This document shows positions 46,295-54,844 of a stretch of 64,000 bases of DNA, piece by piece. How positions within the stretch are numbered: position 1 is the first letter of the stretch; the number at the start of each line of letters is the position of its first letter. The notes below the pieces were generated by a model, which was given only the letters and a program-made list of their open reading frames with translations, was not told the origin of the DNA and made no database searches. The position numbers and the translations under genes are program-made. Location of the stretch: assembly GCA_949878575.1 (NCBI GenBank), contig CATLAX010000002.1:253378-317377 (forward strand), written 5' to 3'. Source of the stretch: an uncultured Alphaproteobacteria bacterium (GTDB lineage Bacteria; Pseudomonadota; Alphaproteobacteria; Rs-D84).

Positions 46295-46915
46295 CTACTT
46301 CTTTATTTTGACCTTGTCACCGGCCGAAACACGCGACAGAATCACAATGTCACCGTCACGCAGCCCGTCTGTAATATACGCGGTGTCTGCATCACTGCGG
46401 GCAACGGTCACATTTTGCGGCGCCGCCGCGCCGTCGCGCACGACATACACAACGCCGCCCGCCACCGCATATGCCGGGACGAAATAGCCGTCCGCCTTAA
46501 ACTCGGCGAATTGCAAACCGTCCTTTACGCCGCGTGTGCGCACGACATGCATGCCGGTATCCAAATCAATGCCGGCGCCAACAGATACTATCTCGCCGGC
46601 GCCAACCTTTTGCCCCGCACGCAGCATATGCGCACGCGCACCGGACACCAGGGCGCGGTTGCCCTTTACCGTCAGAGGCTCGCGCACAACGCCGGGCGCG
46701 CGCTTCATTTCCAGCACCTCTACCGGCACGCCGTGCTCGGCCGCGGCGCGCGCCGGATTAAACACCTGCATGCGATACTGCACCCCGATTGCGACAAAGC
46801 GGTACACCACCCACATCGCCAGCAGCACGACCAGAACCAGATACAGTCTTTTCTTTGTGCGCGGCCGTTGCATCCATGCGCGAATGCGCGCCACCTGTTC
46901 CTTTAATTTTTCCAT
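46295..46915 (-). CDS. Reduced periplasmic adaptor (membrane fusion) protein
   Basis: 206 residues, about half the usual 350-400. One N-terminal membrane helix (KRLYLVLVVLLAMWVVYRFVA), a short beta region (VEVLEMKRAPGVV...), and the membrane-proximal C-terminal domain (VYVVRDGAAAPQNVTVARSD, GLRDGDIVILSRVSAGDKV). The alpha-helical hairpin and most of the lipoyl domain, which normally contact TolC, are missing. No frameshift is visible. Same operon as RND and TolC. Confidence 0.75.
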   Translation of the reverse strand: MEKLKEQVARIRAWMQRPRTKKRLYLVLVVLLAMWVVYRFVAIGVQYRMQVFNPARAAAEHGVPVEVLEMKRAPGVVREPLTVKGNRALVSGARAHMLRAGQKVGAGEIVSVGAGIDLDTGMHVVRTRGVKDGLQFAEFKADGYFVPAYAVAGGVVYVVRDGAAAPQNVTVARSDADTAYITDGLRDGDIVILSRVSAGDKVKIKK

Positions 46916-46916
46916 T

Positions 46917-48257
46917 TTACTCCCCCAGTTTCTTTATTGATTCCGCAGCCATCAAAATATTGTACTTTGCGTTTAACAGCGCCATGTCCAGCTGATACAG
47001 ACCGGCGGACGCCTCGGCCAGCTCTATGGCAGACGTCTGACCGGCAGCAAAGCGTTCTGTTGAAAACTGATACGCCTTGGACGCCAAATTACGCGCATTT
47101 TCCAGTGTCGCCAAATTGCCGCGCAGATGATTGTATTTCTTTATCGCGGTATCGTATTCCTCTGTCTTCATTTTCTTTGATTTGTCCAAATCCTGGCGCG
47201 CGGCCTCTGCATCCATTGCGTCCATCGTCGCATTGGCGCGGTGCAAACCGCCGCTGAAAATCGGAACCTGCAGCGCAACGCCCCAGTATGCGGACTGGGA
47301 CCCTTTTTCATCAAACATCGTGTCAATCTCTTTGCCCATTGACATAAAGTTATACGACGCCGTCGCCGCCAGTGTCGGCAGATATTCCGCACGGGAAGAC
47401 TTTGCCTTGGCCTCATACATACGCACCTGCTGATTCAATATGTCCCATTCTGGATTGTTTTTCAAACCGCCGGCGGACAAATCACCAAAAGTCTTCGGGA
47501 AATTATCGGTCAATGTAATCTCTTCGTCCATATCAATGCCCGCCAGAATCTTTAGCATTCTGTACGCGGTGTCACGGTTGAACTCAGCATCGGACAAATT
47601 GATTTCCTTGGACGCGATATCCGACTCTATCTTTACCAGGTTTATGCGGTTTGCACGACCGACGGACGCCAAACTGCTGCGGGCGGCGCGCGCCGCATCC
47701 AGGTCGGCCTTTGCAATCTTTACAATGTCGTCCGTCATTTTTGCCGTCCAGTAAACGTTGGCGGCGCTGTAGCGCACCTCTCTCAGGGTCAGTTCACGGC
47801 TGGATTCCGACATCTTTATGGCAGACTTTACACTTTTAACCGCATTGCCTATTTTTCCGAACGTATAAATCGGCTGTGACACGGATACGCCGGCCATAAA
47901 AATATTATCCGGAATTTCTATATGTATCGGCTGGCCCGAACTGTCCTTCATATTTTCAGACAACAATCCGCCAAACGCCGCCGGCAAATCAATACCCGTG
48001 GATTTTGACGGGTTTTCAACATTAATCATGTTCATGTATGACGCCGTTCCGTCAATCTTGAACCAGCGGTTGGAATTCGCCGCAGACAGCTGGGCCTGGG
48101 CTTTTTTTACATTTGCGTCCGCCTTTTTTACATCCTGGGATTCCGCAACAATTTTTTCCACAGCCTCGTCCAGCGACAGGTTCATCGCATCCGCACCGCC
48201 AAACGCCGTGCAGGCGCAAACCAAACCAAACACCAACCTGTATTTTACCTTATGCAT
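46917..48257 (-). CDS. TolC-family outer membrane efflux protein
   Basis: 446 residues. Signal peptide (LVFGLVCACTAFGGADA), then two OEP repeats of long helices (VKKADANVKKAQAQLSAANS ... YSAANVYWTAKMTDDI; LASKAYQFSTERFAAGQTSA). Overlaps marR by 8 bp. Confidence 0.9.
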   Translation of the reverse strand: MHKVKYRLVFGLVCACTAFGGADAMNLSLDEAVEKIVAESQDVKKADANVKKAQAQLSAANSNRWFKIDGTASYMNMINVENPSKSTGIDLPAAFGGLLSENMKDSSGQPIHIEIPDNIFMAGVSVSQPIYTFGKIGNAVKSVKSAIKMSESSRELTLREVRYSAANVYWTAKMTDDIVKIAKADLDAARAARSSLASVGRANRINLVKIESDIASKEINLSDAEFNRDTAYRMLKILAGIDMDEEITLTDNFPKTFGDLSAGGLKNNPEWDILNQQVRMYEAKAKSSRAEYLPTLAATASYNFMSMGKEIDTMFDEKGSQSAYWGVALQVPIFSGGLHRANATMDAMDAEAARQDLDKSKKMKTEEYDTAIKKYNHLRGNLATLENARNLASKAYQFSTERFAAGQTSAIELAEASAGLYQLDMALLNAKYNILMAAESIKKLGE

Positions 48258-48699
48258 CGTTTAACTCCATCTTTACCAATACAGTATTCATTTTTTTCAA
48301 AGCATCCGTTAAAACACCCTCGTCTTCACGACTGACGTTTTCAAACAGACGCTCTATCCCCTTGCGAAAGACGTCCATTGCCTGCAGCGCCACCTGTTCG
48401 CCGGCCGCCGTACACGAATACCACGTGTTGCGCCGGTCATGCTCATCAACAGTTCTGGCAACCAGACCGTCCGCCTCCAGCTTTCTAAACGTGGCGCACA
48501 AATTCGGGCCGGGCACCATTTCGCGCATTGCAATGTCTTTCAACCTGGCACGCCCGCCCAGATACAGGCGCACCAAGACATTCATCTGATTGCGCGGGAA
48601 ACGAATATCCCCGCGCGGATTTTTCTTTAACCTGTCCGACAGCCTGTCCAGAATCAAAATATTTGATTCCAGCAAACGAACAAATTCCTTATGTGCCAT
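48250..48699 (-). CDS. MarR family transcriptional regulator
   Basis: 149 residues. Winged HTH with QMNVLVRLYLGGRARLKDIA and the wing VARTVDEHDRRNTWYSCTAAG, whose DxRxxxxxLT pattern is typical of MarR. First gene of the efflux operon; it probably represses it and is relieved by a small effector (inference). Confidence 0.9.
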   Translation of the reverse strand: MAHKEFVRLLESNILILDRLSDRLKKNPRGDIRFPRNQMNVLVRLYLGGRARLKDIAMREMVPGPNLCATFRKLEADGLVARTVDEHDRRNTWYSCTAAGEQVALQAMDVFRKGIERLFENVSREDEGVLTDALKKMNTVLVKMELNDA

Positions 48700-48895
48700 A
48701 GATTCTCCTTACCGTCAGAAAAGCGTAAATTCTTTAGACATATTTATTTACTTGCACAACGCCCCCTGCATGCGTTATAATAACAAATGAATTTATGATT
48801 TGTTAAAAACCTGAATAATTATATTTTTTAACGAATATTTTTCAAGCAGAAAATTAAAAAAATATCAACTGATTTTGTGGCACGGATTTTTGTTA

Positions 48896-48923
48896 TTGCA
48901 AAATTGCCAAATCCCGCTATAAT
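48896..48923 (+). promoter_or_regulatory. tRNA-Gln promoter
   Basis: TTGCAA (48896-48901), 16-bp spacer, TATAAT (48918-48923), 12 bp before the tRNA. Confidence 0.75.
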
Positions 48924-48935
48924 TCATGAAGCTTT

Positions 48936-49009
48936 TGGGGTGTCGTCTAATGGTAGGACAAGAGATTTTGGTTCTCTTTATCATGGTTCGAATCCGTGCG
49001 CCCCAACCA
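48936..49009 (+). tRNA. tRNA-Gln (TTG)
   Basis: Acceptor TGGGGTG/CGCCCCA, D-arm GTCTAATGGTAGGAC, anticodon stem AGAGA/TCTCT with loop TTTTGGT (anticodon TTG), T-arm GGTTCGAATCC, encoded CCA. Confidence 0.95.
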
Positions 49010-49020
49010 GTTTTATAAAA

Positions 49021-49043
49021 AGCACCCCGCCGGGGTGTTTTTT
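49021..49043 (+). terminator. tRNA-Gln terminator
   Basis: CACCCC/GGGGTG with loop GCC and a T-run. Confidence 0.85.
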
Positions 49044-49154
49044 ATAAAATGATGCGTACGCCGGATTGTGCAAATTCGCCTCGCATTTGCACAGCAAAAC
49101 GTTATTAACGTTCACATATCAGTATTTTTATTCTTTATGACACACAACAAAAAC

Positions 49155-49184
49155 TTGACAAATATTATTTTTGTTTCATAATAA
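49155..49184 (+). promoter_or_regulatory. Promoter of gene 49212
   Basis: TTGACA (49155-49160), 18-bp T-rich spacer, TAATAA (49179-49184). The T-rich spacer resembles the promoter at 49753. Confidence 0.6.
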
Positions 49185-49211
49185 AATCAACAAGACAAAT
49201 AAGGAACAATA

Positions 49212-49556
49212 ATGACACAACACATCCAAATAAATGAAATCTATAACATAATCCGTGAATCCGCGGAAGATTACGGATATACTCAGCATTTATGGACTAA
49301 AAAGACTCTGCCGGGGTATCCACAGTACATGGTTGTGTTTCCCAAAGAATCCAAAGAGGAACTGTTTGCTCGCGCGGCACACAGTTTTGGCGTAAAACTG
49401 GATACCGATGTACGACCAGATTTTTACGGAAACAATGCGCGCTTTTGCTATGTTTTCGTATGCGATGACGATAAATACGAAAACTATAAACTGTTCAGCG
49501 AAATTGTTGAACAGGTACTTAAAGCCAACAAAATAGCACGCGCACGCCAGCGTTAA
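49212..49556 (+). CDS. Hypothetical small protein
   Basis: 114 residues from ATG 49212 (SD AAGGA). Alpha/beta-looking (INEIYNIIRESAEDYGYTQH..., FCYVFVCDDDKYENYKLF), no signal or membrane segment. No family recognised. Monocistronic, between promoter and terminator. Confidence 0.65.
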   Translation: MTQHIQINEIYNIIRESAEDYGYTQHLWTKKTLPGYPQYMVVFPKESKEELFARAAHSFGVKLDTDVRPDFYGNNARFCYVFVCDDDKYENYKLFSEIVEQVLKANKIARARQR

Positions 49557-49563
49557 TATTAAA

Positions 49564-49603
49564 GCATCTGTCGCCGTTCTTGGCGCAGTAAAAGAACAGA
49601 TGC
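49564..49603 (+). other. Structured 3' element after gene 49212
   Basis: GCATCTGT/ACAGATGC 8-bp stem enclosing a small CGCC/GGCG hairpin; the loop GTTCTT can also pair with AAGAAC (49592-49597), giving an alternative fold. Ahead of the terminator at 49622. Confidence 0.5.
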
Positions 49604-49621
49604 ACGGCCACCTAGTTTAAG

Positions 49622-49650
49622 AAAACACCGCCCGTTTGGGCGGTTTTTAT
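49622..49650 (+). terminator. Intrinsic terminator
   Basis: ACCGCCC/GGGCGGT, loop GTTT, T-run. Confidence 0.9.
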
Positions 49651-49752
49651 AAAATGATGTATCTTATGGCCTGAGGTTGCGCAACACTACGCCACGTTTT
49701 CAAAAATCATATCAATGGAATATTATGTACGCCGCCTTTGGCAAGAAACGTG

Positions 49753-49780
49753 TTGACAAAAATATTTTTTGTTTTAACAT
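49753..49780 (+). promoter_or_regulatory. Promoter of gene 49803
   Basis: TTGACA (49753-49758), 16-bp spacer, TAACAT (49775-49780). It implies a transcript start near 49787, supporting the ATG at 49803 over that at 49677. Confidence 0.6.
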
Positions 49781-49802
49781 CACACAAAAAAGGACAAAAA
49801 TT

Positions 49803-51098
49803 ATGGGAACGGAAAATTGGGCCGCAAAAGACTTTACATATTCGGGCTTTTCTGTATCACGACACAACATTAGAGCATATCTGAAAAATATGAAACAATG
49901 CCGGCGGGCATCAATATGGGGGGGCGCCGGTTATTTTAGCTCAGGCGAAACGATACTGCAAAGCATGATTTCTTCCATTGCCGACAACAATTATTCTTTT
50001 GACACACACGACACGGAAATGTGCGAATTGGTTGAAGAAATGATAAAAAAGGCCGGGCGCAATGCAAGCGGCGTTTATAGTGACAACGCCCATCAGGCGA
50101 TGCGAAATATTTGCATTGCCATGGGGAAAAATCCGGATGAACACGTGCTGTTTGACAAAACTGTCAAAGGACGCATGGACAAGGCTTCTTCAAAAATAAA
50201 AAAGCTGTTCGGTTTCGGCAAAGTCAAAGAAACAAAACAAGCGCACGAACCAGAACCGGATTTTGAATCCCTGCAAGAATATGTTGTGGAGCCAACAGAT
50301 TCTTTGCGCGAGTATAATCCGGAACCGGAAGCATACCGCGCGACTGATAATGCCGCCGATTCCACGAAAGAAAAAAATAGCGACGCGCCACAAAACACTG
50401 AAACAAAAACGTCAAAGAAATCTTTCAAAAAGAAATTCATGTACACCATAACCGCAACTGTTGCCGGGCTGGCCGCGATAGGGGCGGGACTGCTGATGTC
50501 GTCTGACACGTCAAAAAATGTGCACGACGCATCACACGACAAGGCCCCAACGTTTAAAACCGTAACCATGCCGGATGCAAAACATACCGTCACACAAGCA
50601 TACAACCTGACCGACGACGTGAAAAAGTCGCATGTTGTAACACAGGCAAAAAACAAAACGGCGACAGATTCCGTATCAGCGCAGTTAACACGCACCAGCA
50701 AAAGCTCTCTGGACATATTGCTGGGTGAAAAAGAGGCGAACGACCTGTGCCGCCGTGTTCAACAAAAAATAGACGCCGGAATATTTGCGGCGCCGCGCGG
50801 AATGTCTGCGGAACGCATCGCACACGCCATAACGATGAGCCGTATTTACGAGGGCAACAGTGTTGTTTTGGATGCAATGAACGCACAGACAAAACTAACC
50901 CCGGCCCAGCAGGCTGCATTTGAGCAGCATATTGACGAAATCGGGGATATGGGCGTAAAACTGCAAAAGCGCATGGCGAAAAAGCAAAAACTGTCAAAGC
51001 ACAGCAGGTTTAACAAAGCGCCGAAGACACTGCGCCAAATGCATATAAAGAATCTGCAGCAACTGCAGCAGATGCGCAAAATGGCGCACGTCAGATAA
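49803..51098 (+). CDS. Hypothetical protein with one central membrane helix
   Basis: 431 residues from ATG 49803 (SD AGGA). Residues 1-140 look globular and helical (NWAAKDFTYSGF..., NAHQAMRNICIAMGKNPDE), then an acidic linker, a single membrane helix flanked by Lys (KKFMYTITATVAGLAAIGAG), and a polar, Lys-rich C-terminal helical region (MRIYEG-like, LQQLQQMRKMAHVR). No signal peptide, no family recognised. A secreted effector or inner-membrane accessory protein are both possible; nothing decides it. Confidence 0.6.
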   Translation: MGTENWAAKDFTYSGFSVSRHNIRAYLKNMKQCRRASIWGGAGYFSSGETILQSMISSIADNNYSFDTHDTEMCELVEEMIKKAGRNASGVYSDNAHQAMRNICIAMGKNPDEHVLFDKTVKGRMDKASSKIKKLFGFGKVKETKQAHEPEPDFESLQEYVVEPTDSLREYNPEPEAYRATDNAADSTKEKNSDAPQNTETKTSKKSFKKKFMYTITATVAGLAAIGAGLLMSSDTSKNVHDASHDKAPTFKTVTMPDAKHTVTQAYNLTDDVKKSHVVTQAKNKTATDSVSAQLTRTSKSSLDILLGEKEANDLCRRVQQKIDAGIFAAPRGMSAERIAHAITMSRIYEGNSVVLDAMNAQTKLTPAQQAAFEQHIDEIGDMGVKLQKRMAKKQKLSKHSRFNKAPKTLRQMHIKNLQQLQQMRKMAHVR

Positions 51099-51101
51099 AA
51101 C

Positions 51102-51124
51102 AACGCCCGCATGGGCGTTTTTAT
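51102..51124 (+). terminator. Intrinsic terminator
   Basis: AACGCCC/GGGCGTT, loop GCAT, T-run. Confidence 0.9.
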
Positions 51125-51186
51125 TTGGCATGCGGAAACGCCGCCCCACCACAACAAGCAGATATGTTTTCCATGTAAAAAATTCT

Positions 51187-51215
51187 TTACTTTCACAGTC
51201 TTATACCGTTATAAT
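51187..51215 (+). promoter_or_regulatory. Promoter of the structured RNA at 51222
   Basis: TTACTT (51187-51192), 17-bp spacer, TATAAT (51210-51215). Confidence 0.55.
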
Positions 51216-51221
51216 TTAAAT

Positions 51222-51465
51222 TGAACTGATGGGGACATCGGTTCGGGGTCGTAGCTGGCCTATCTTATTCGGTGCAAGACAGAGAACACATCGTAAATCC
51301 GATAACCTTCCTGTGGCATTGCGTCGTTATTTATCCCTGACTTGTATTAAGTCGGGGAGCCGTTGGTTATACAACACGGGGTTACCCGAAAGACCAACGG
51401 GGTCAATAATAAGATGATTAGCTAACTCCCCGACCGCTTACGCTCTTTGCAGGCGGTCTTTTTTC
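51222..51465 (+). ncRNA. Candidate structured ncRNA (~240 nt)
   Basis: No ORF. Helices: 5' hairpin ACTGATG/CATCGGT with a GGGA tetraloop (51225-51242); a nested closing stem CGGGG/CCCCG (51244-51248 with 51428-51432), TAGCT/AGCTA (51252-51256 with 51420-51424) and ATCTTATT/AATAAGAT (51262-51269 with 51408-51415); inside it hairpins CCC-GACTT/AAGTC-GGG (51335-51356) and CCGTTGGT/ACCAACGG (51360-51400) with an inner CGGG GTTA CCCG. It ends in a GACCGC/GCGGTC terminator with a T-run. I checked it by eye against tmRNA, RNase P, SRP and 6S landmarks and found no match. It may be a free RNA or a terminated leader of the Slam operon. Confidence 0.65.
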
Positions 51466-51486
51466 TATAAACAAAAAGGGGATATG

Positions 51487-52419
51487 ATGAAAAAATATGC
51501 AATATTAACATCCGTTCTGGCACTGGCCGCGTGCGGCGGCGGGTCCGGTCATCACCATGACGGCGCGCCGGTTACGCCGGGCGGCAACAATCCGACGGAC
51601 CAGACAAAAAAATTAGAACCTGTTATTGATATATCACAGTTGAGTCAAATTGATTTTTCCACAAATGACCAAAATGGCTACAAATATAAATTTGTTGTAA
51701 ACGATGGAAAAATTGTCGCCTTTAAAGAACAAGACAACCAATATGCATGGACGTACCACATAGACGGCGACAAGATAAACAAAATAACCGAACACGATGC
51801 CGTTGGGAATGCGTATAGTTACACTGACGTTGACGGCAAAATAGAGTTGCTGGGCAAAGACGCCGGATTGCAATATTCCGACTTTGGCTATCTGATTGCA
51901 ACAATAAAAGGCGAAGAAGAAGAAATAAACAATAGTACAGAGGGCGCAATATTTACCGGCGGACGTGCGGACAAACTGATTGAACAACCGCAAACCACGG
52001 CCGATTTCCACGGCACGGCGGTTGCGTCAATTAATGCATACATGCCATCCGGGACAGGTTACGGCACAGAAGAAGTCATGATTGCAAAAACCGGTGACGC
52101 GACACTGCATTTTGAAAACGGGTCGGAAACGCTGACCATGAATTTTTCAAAGGCCGACAACCCATGGTATGACGTTGTCGCAACCAAAGATGAAATTAAA
52201 CTGTCAAACGGCGACGGAATAAAAGATGACATGTTTAAGGTGAGCAGCAACCAAGATGCCGGAGAACACTATATTTCAATCAAATATTTTGGCGACAACG
52301 GCAATGTGAACGAGGCTGTTGCAAACACTGAGTTTTCCCATCCGGGGGCATTGTCGTCTGACACACAACTGCACAGCATTTCTGTTGACGCCGCATTCGG
52401 TGGGGTATTAAATAAATAA
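51487..52419 (+). CDS. Slam-dependent-type surface lipoprotein 1
   Basis: 310 residues from ATG 51487 (an ATG at 51484 is adjacent; SD GGGG). Lipobox LAAC (TSVLALAAC), then GGGSGHHHDGAPVTPGG. The body is beta-rich with a C-terminal repeat-barrel look, ending VDAAFGGVLNK, recalling the terminal GxFG strands of TbpB-type handles. The first ~30 residues after the signal are nearly identical to the next gene. A Slam-type translocon follows downstream. Ligand unknown. Confidence 0.75.
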   Translation: MKKYAILTSVLALAACGGGSGHHHDGAPVTPGGNNPTDQTKKLEPVIDISQLSQIDFSTNDQNGYKYKFVVNDGKIVAFKEQDNQYAWTYHIDGDKINKITEHDAVGNAYSYTDVDGKIELLGKDAGLQYSDFGYLIATIKGEEEEINNSTEGAIFTGGRADKLIEQPQTTADFHGTAVASINAYMPSGTGYGTEEVMIAKTGDATLHFENGSETLTMNFSKADNPWYDVVATKDEIKLSNGDGIKDDMFKVSSNQDAGEHYISIKYFGDNGNVNEAVANTEFSHPGALSSDTQLHSISVDAAFGGVLNK

Positions 52420-52434
52420 AGAAAGGGGGATATG

Positions 52435-53472
52435 ATGAAAAAAATTGCAATATTGACATCCGTTCTGGCACTGGCCGCGTGCGGCGGCGGTTCCGGTCAT
52501 CACCATGACGGCACGCCGGTTACGCCGGGTGCGAACAATCCGGCAACAGTCCCCGGCGACAAAACAATCGGCGACGCCGCCCGCGCCAGCAACAGAGAAA
52601 TAACATCCATGGCATCTGAAATACTAATCGCCAAGGACGGGTCTTTGCCGAACATCGCACGCGACGCCACGGGGTCGGTTAACCACAACGGCAAAGAATA
52701 CACGGCATACAGACTGGACGACGCCAAATTTGTCATGGCTGATATTCCGGACGAAGACGATCCGGACATTGCCGTAAAATTCACCACGGATGCGGATGGC
52801 AAAATTATCGGCACGGACATGCTGCTGTGGGGTGAAAACATCAAGACCCGAAGAGAGGAAGGGAACAAATTTTCATTTAACGAAAACGGCGTATCCGCAA
52901 TATTTGAAACAAAAATGGGCAAAGGCGACGCCATGGGAATGAAGTATTCCGATTTCGGATACGTTGACGTTGACTGGAGCGAGGACGGCGAAACAGTCAA
53001 CGAACATTTTGCCATTGCCGGCGGCTATGACGTTATGCGCATTGAGGCCGAAAACATTTCCGGCGAAAAAACATTCACCGGCCAGGCAACCGGCAACGTC
53101 AGCGCCAACGACGCCCCCATGGCGGTTGAAACAGACGATGCAACACTGGTGTTCAAAGACGGCGTCCAGACATTAAATATGAACTTTGACAACTGGTACA
53201 ATGTGACCGTAACCTCTGCGGATGGCAAAAACAACATTGCATTTGACGACACGGAAAAAAACATTGCGGCCGGGTATAAATTCAAGCACAATGAATATGA
53301 GGATTTTACCAGGGTCAATCATGTAACAGAGGGCGTCAGCGGCAGAATGAACACCAGCTATTACGGAGACAAAGGCAACGCAACAGAGGCAACCGCCTTG
53401 ATTTCCATTGACGAGAAAGACGGTCAAAACGAAGTGCTGTTCAACGCGGCGTTTGGCGGTGTGGCAAAATAA
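52435..53472 (+). CDS. Slam-dependent-type surface lipoprotein 2
   Basis: 345 residues from ATG 52435 (ATG 52432 adjacent). Signal and linker nearly the same as lipoprotein 1 (LAAC GGGSGHHHDGTPVTPG). The body is paralogous but diverged (AMGMKYSDFGYVDVDWSED vs LQYSDFGYLIATIKGEEE); ends NAAFGGVAK. 12 bp after lipoprotein 1 and coupled to slam by TAATG. Confidence 0.75.
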   Translation: MKKIAILTSVLALAACGGGSGHHHDGTPVTPGANNPATVPGDKTIGDAARASNREITSMASEILIAKDGSLPNIARDATGSVNHNGKEYTAYRLDDAKFVMADIPDEDDPDIAVKFTTDADGKIIGTDMLLWGENIKTRREEGNKFSFNENGVSAIFETKMGKGDAMGMKYSDFGYVDVDWSEDGETVNEHFAIAGGYDVMRIEAENISGEKTFTGQATGNVSANDAPMAVETDDATLVFKDGVQTLNMNFDNWYNVTVTSADGKNNIAFDDTEKNIAAGYKFKHNEYEDFTRVNHVTEGVSGRMNTSYYGDKGNATEATALISIDEKDGQNEVLFNAAFGGVAK

Positions 53473-54818
53473 TGAAAAAACTGGCGGTTATTTTTACGCT
53501 GTTGATTCTGCCCAGGCTGGCCCGGGCAGAATCCGCCGGACAGACCGGCACGCGGGAAATTACAATGACCCCGCGCGAGGCCCTTGTTCTGGCCGGCGAC
53601 ATGCTGGAACGCGGCGACGTTAACAATGCACAAACAATCCTGACCAACATGCCGCGCATGTCCGGAGAGCTGGAAATAGAACGCTGGTTCCTGCTGGCAC
53701 AGATTGCATCGCGCACGGGCGATGTTGACACCGCAATAAAAATTTACCATAAAATTTTGGACGCCCAGCCGAACCTGGCGCGCGTGCGCTTTGAACTGGC
53801 CCTGTGCTATATGCACCAAAAAAAGTGGCGGCGGGCGGATTACCACCTGCGCCTGGCAATGGCGGGCAAAGATTTGCCTGAAAACGCACGGGCGATGATG
53901 AACTATTACCGATACATCATCCGAAAAAACAAAAACTGGAACATATGGTTTAACTTTGGCGCCGCGCCGGACAACAACGTAAACAACAGCGTCGGCGGCC
54001 AAGAATGCGTGATGACCATGTTCGGTCTGATGTGCCGCGATTTGGCGGATCCGGAATCCGCGGTCGGAATGAATTTTACACTTGGCGGCGATTACGAGTT
54101 CAAGTTAAGCGAACATTGGCGCTGGAAGTCTGACGCAAATATTTATAGCAATATTTACGACAAGCACGATTATGACGATTTGTATTTGTCACTGTCCACC
54201 GGGCCGCGTTACGTATGGGGCAACGGCGACGTGTGGATGGCGGCGGTTGCGGCGCGGCGCTGGTACGGATGGGATGCATACAACCGATCCATTGGGGTGC
54301 GTCTGGACACCAACTATGACTTTACACGGCGCCTGTCCGGCGGACTGTACCTGCGGTTTATGAACAACACCTATGACGAATATGACGATATTTTATCCGG
54401 ACAGACTTATTCTGCAAACACCCGCCTGACCTATTCGTTTAATGCCAGCGTATACATGTTGTTACGCGGCGGCATCACAAGAGAGGCGGCGAAAAGCGAC
54501 ACCTATTCATACTGGCAGCCAAGTGCGGGCGTCGGCATCGGCGCGGAATTACCATGGGGTTTCCATGTGTACGCGGAACCGTCAGTTTATTGGACGCGAT
54601 ACGATGCGGCGCGGTGGACGGTAAAGAACAACCGGTTTACGGAAATCACGGAACACGATTTTACGCACCGCTATGCGGTGTCGCTGTCCAACAACAAACT
54701 GGACATATGGGGCTTTGTGCCGACAGTCACCGTTTCGTACACCAAACGCGAATCCAACATATGGCAGCGCGAATACGACAAAACCGCCCTGGAATTTACA
54801 ATGCAGCAACGTTTTTGA
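53472..54818 (+). CDS. Surface lipoprotein assembly modulator (Slam)
   Basis: 448 residues with signal peptide (AVIFTLLILPRLARA). N-terminal TPR-like helices (ALVLAGDMLERGDVNNAQTIL, IKIYHKILDAQPNLARVRFE, ALCYMHQKKWRRADYHLRLA), then a 14-strand-type DUF560 barrel (WNIWFNFGAAPDNNVNNSVGG, ending in AlEFTMQQRF). Slam proteins translocate and fold TbpB-like lipoproteins onto the cell surface. The two upstream lipoproteins are the obvious substrates. Confidence 0.88.
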   Translation: MKKLAVIFTLLILPRLARAESAGQTGTREITMTPREALVLAGDMLERGDVNNAQTILTNMPRMSGELEIERWFLLAQIASRTGDVDTAIKIYHKILDAQPNLARVRFELALCYMHQKKWRRADYHLRLAMAGKDLPENARAMMNYYRYIIRKNKNWNIWFNFGAAPDNNVNNSVGGQECVMTMFGLMCRDLADPESAVGMNFTLGGDYEFKLSEHWRWKSDANIYSNIYDKHDYDDLYLSLSTGPRYVWGNGDVWMAAVAARRWYGWDAYNRSIGVRLDTNYDFTRRLSGGLYLRFMNNTYDEYDDILSGQTYSANTRLTYSFNASVYMLLRGGITREAAKSDTYSYWQPSAGVGIGAELPWGFHVYAEPSVYWTRYDAARWTVKNNRFTEITEHDFTHRYAVSLSNNKLDIWGFVPTVTVSYTKRESNIWQREYDKTALEFTMQQRF

Positions 54819-54844
54819 CGTTTGCATCCCGTTTGCGACGGTAT

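Noticed and set aside
51222..51465. Structured region considered as tmRNA, RNase P RNA, SRP RNA, 6S RNA, cobalamin or TPP riboswitch
   Set aside because: No tag ORF or GGTTCGA arm for tmRNA, no GAGGAAAGT block for RNase P, no GGAAGGAAGCAG-type SRP loop, no riboswitch core motif; kept as unassigned RNA.
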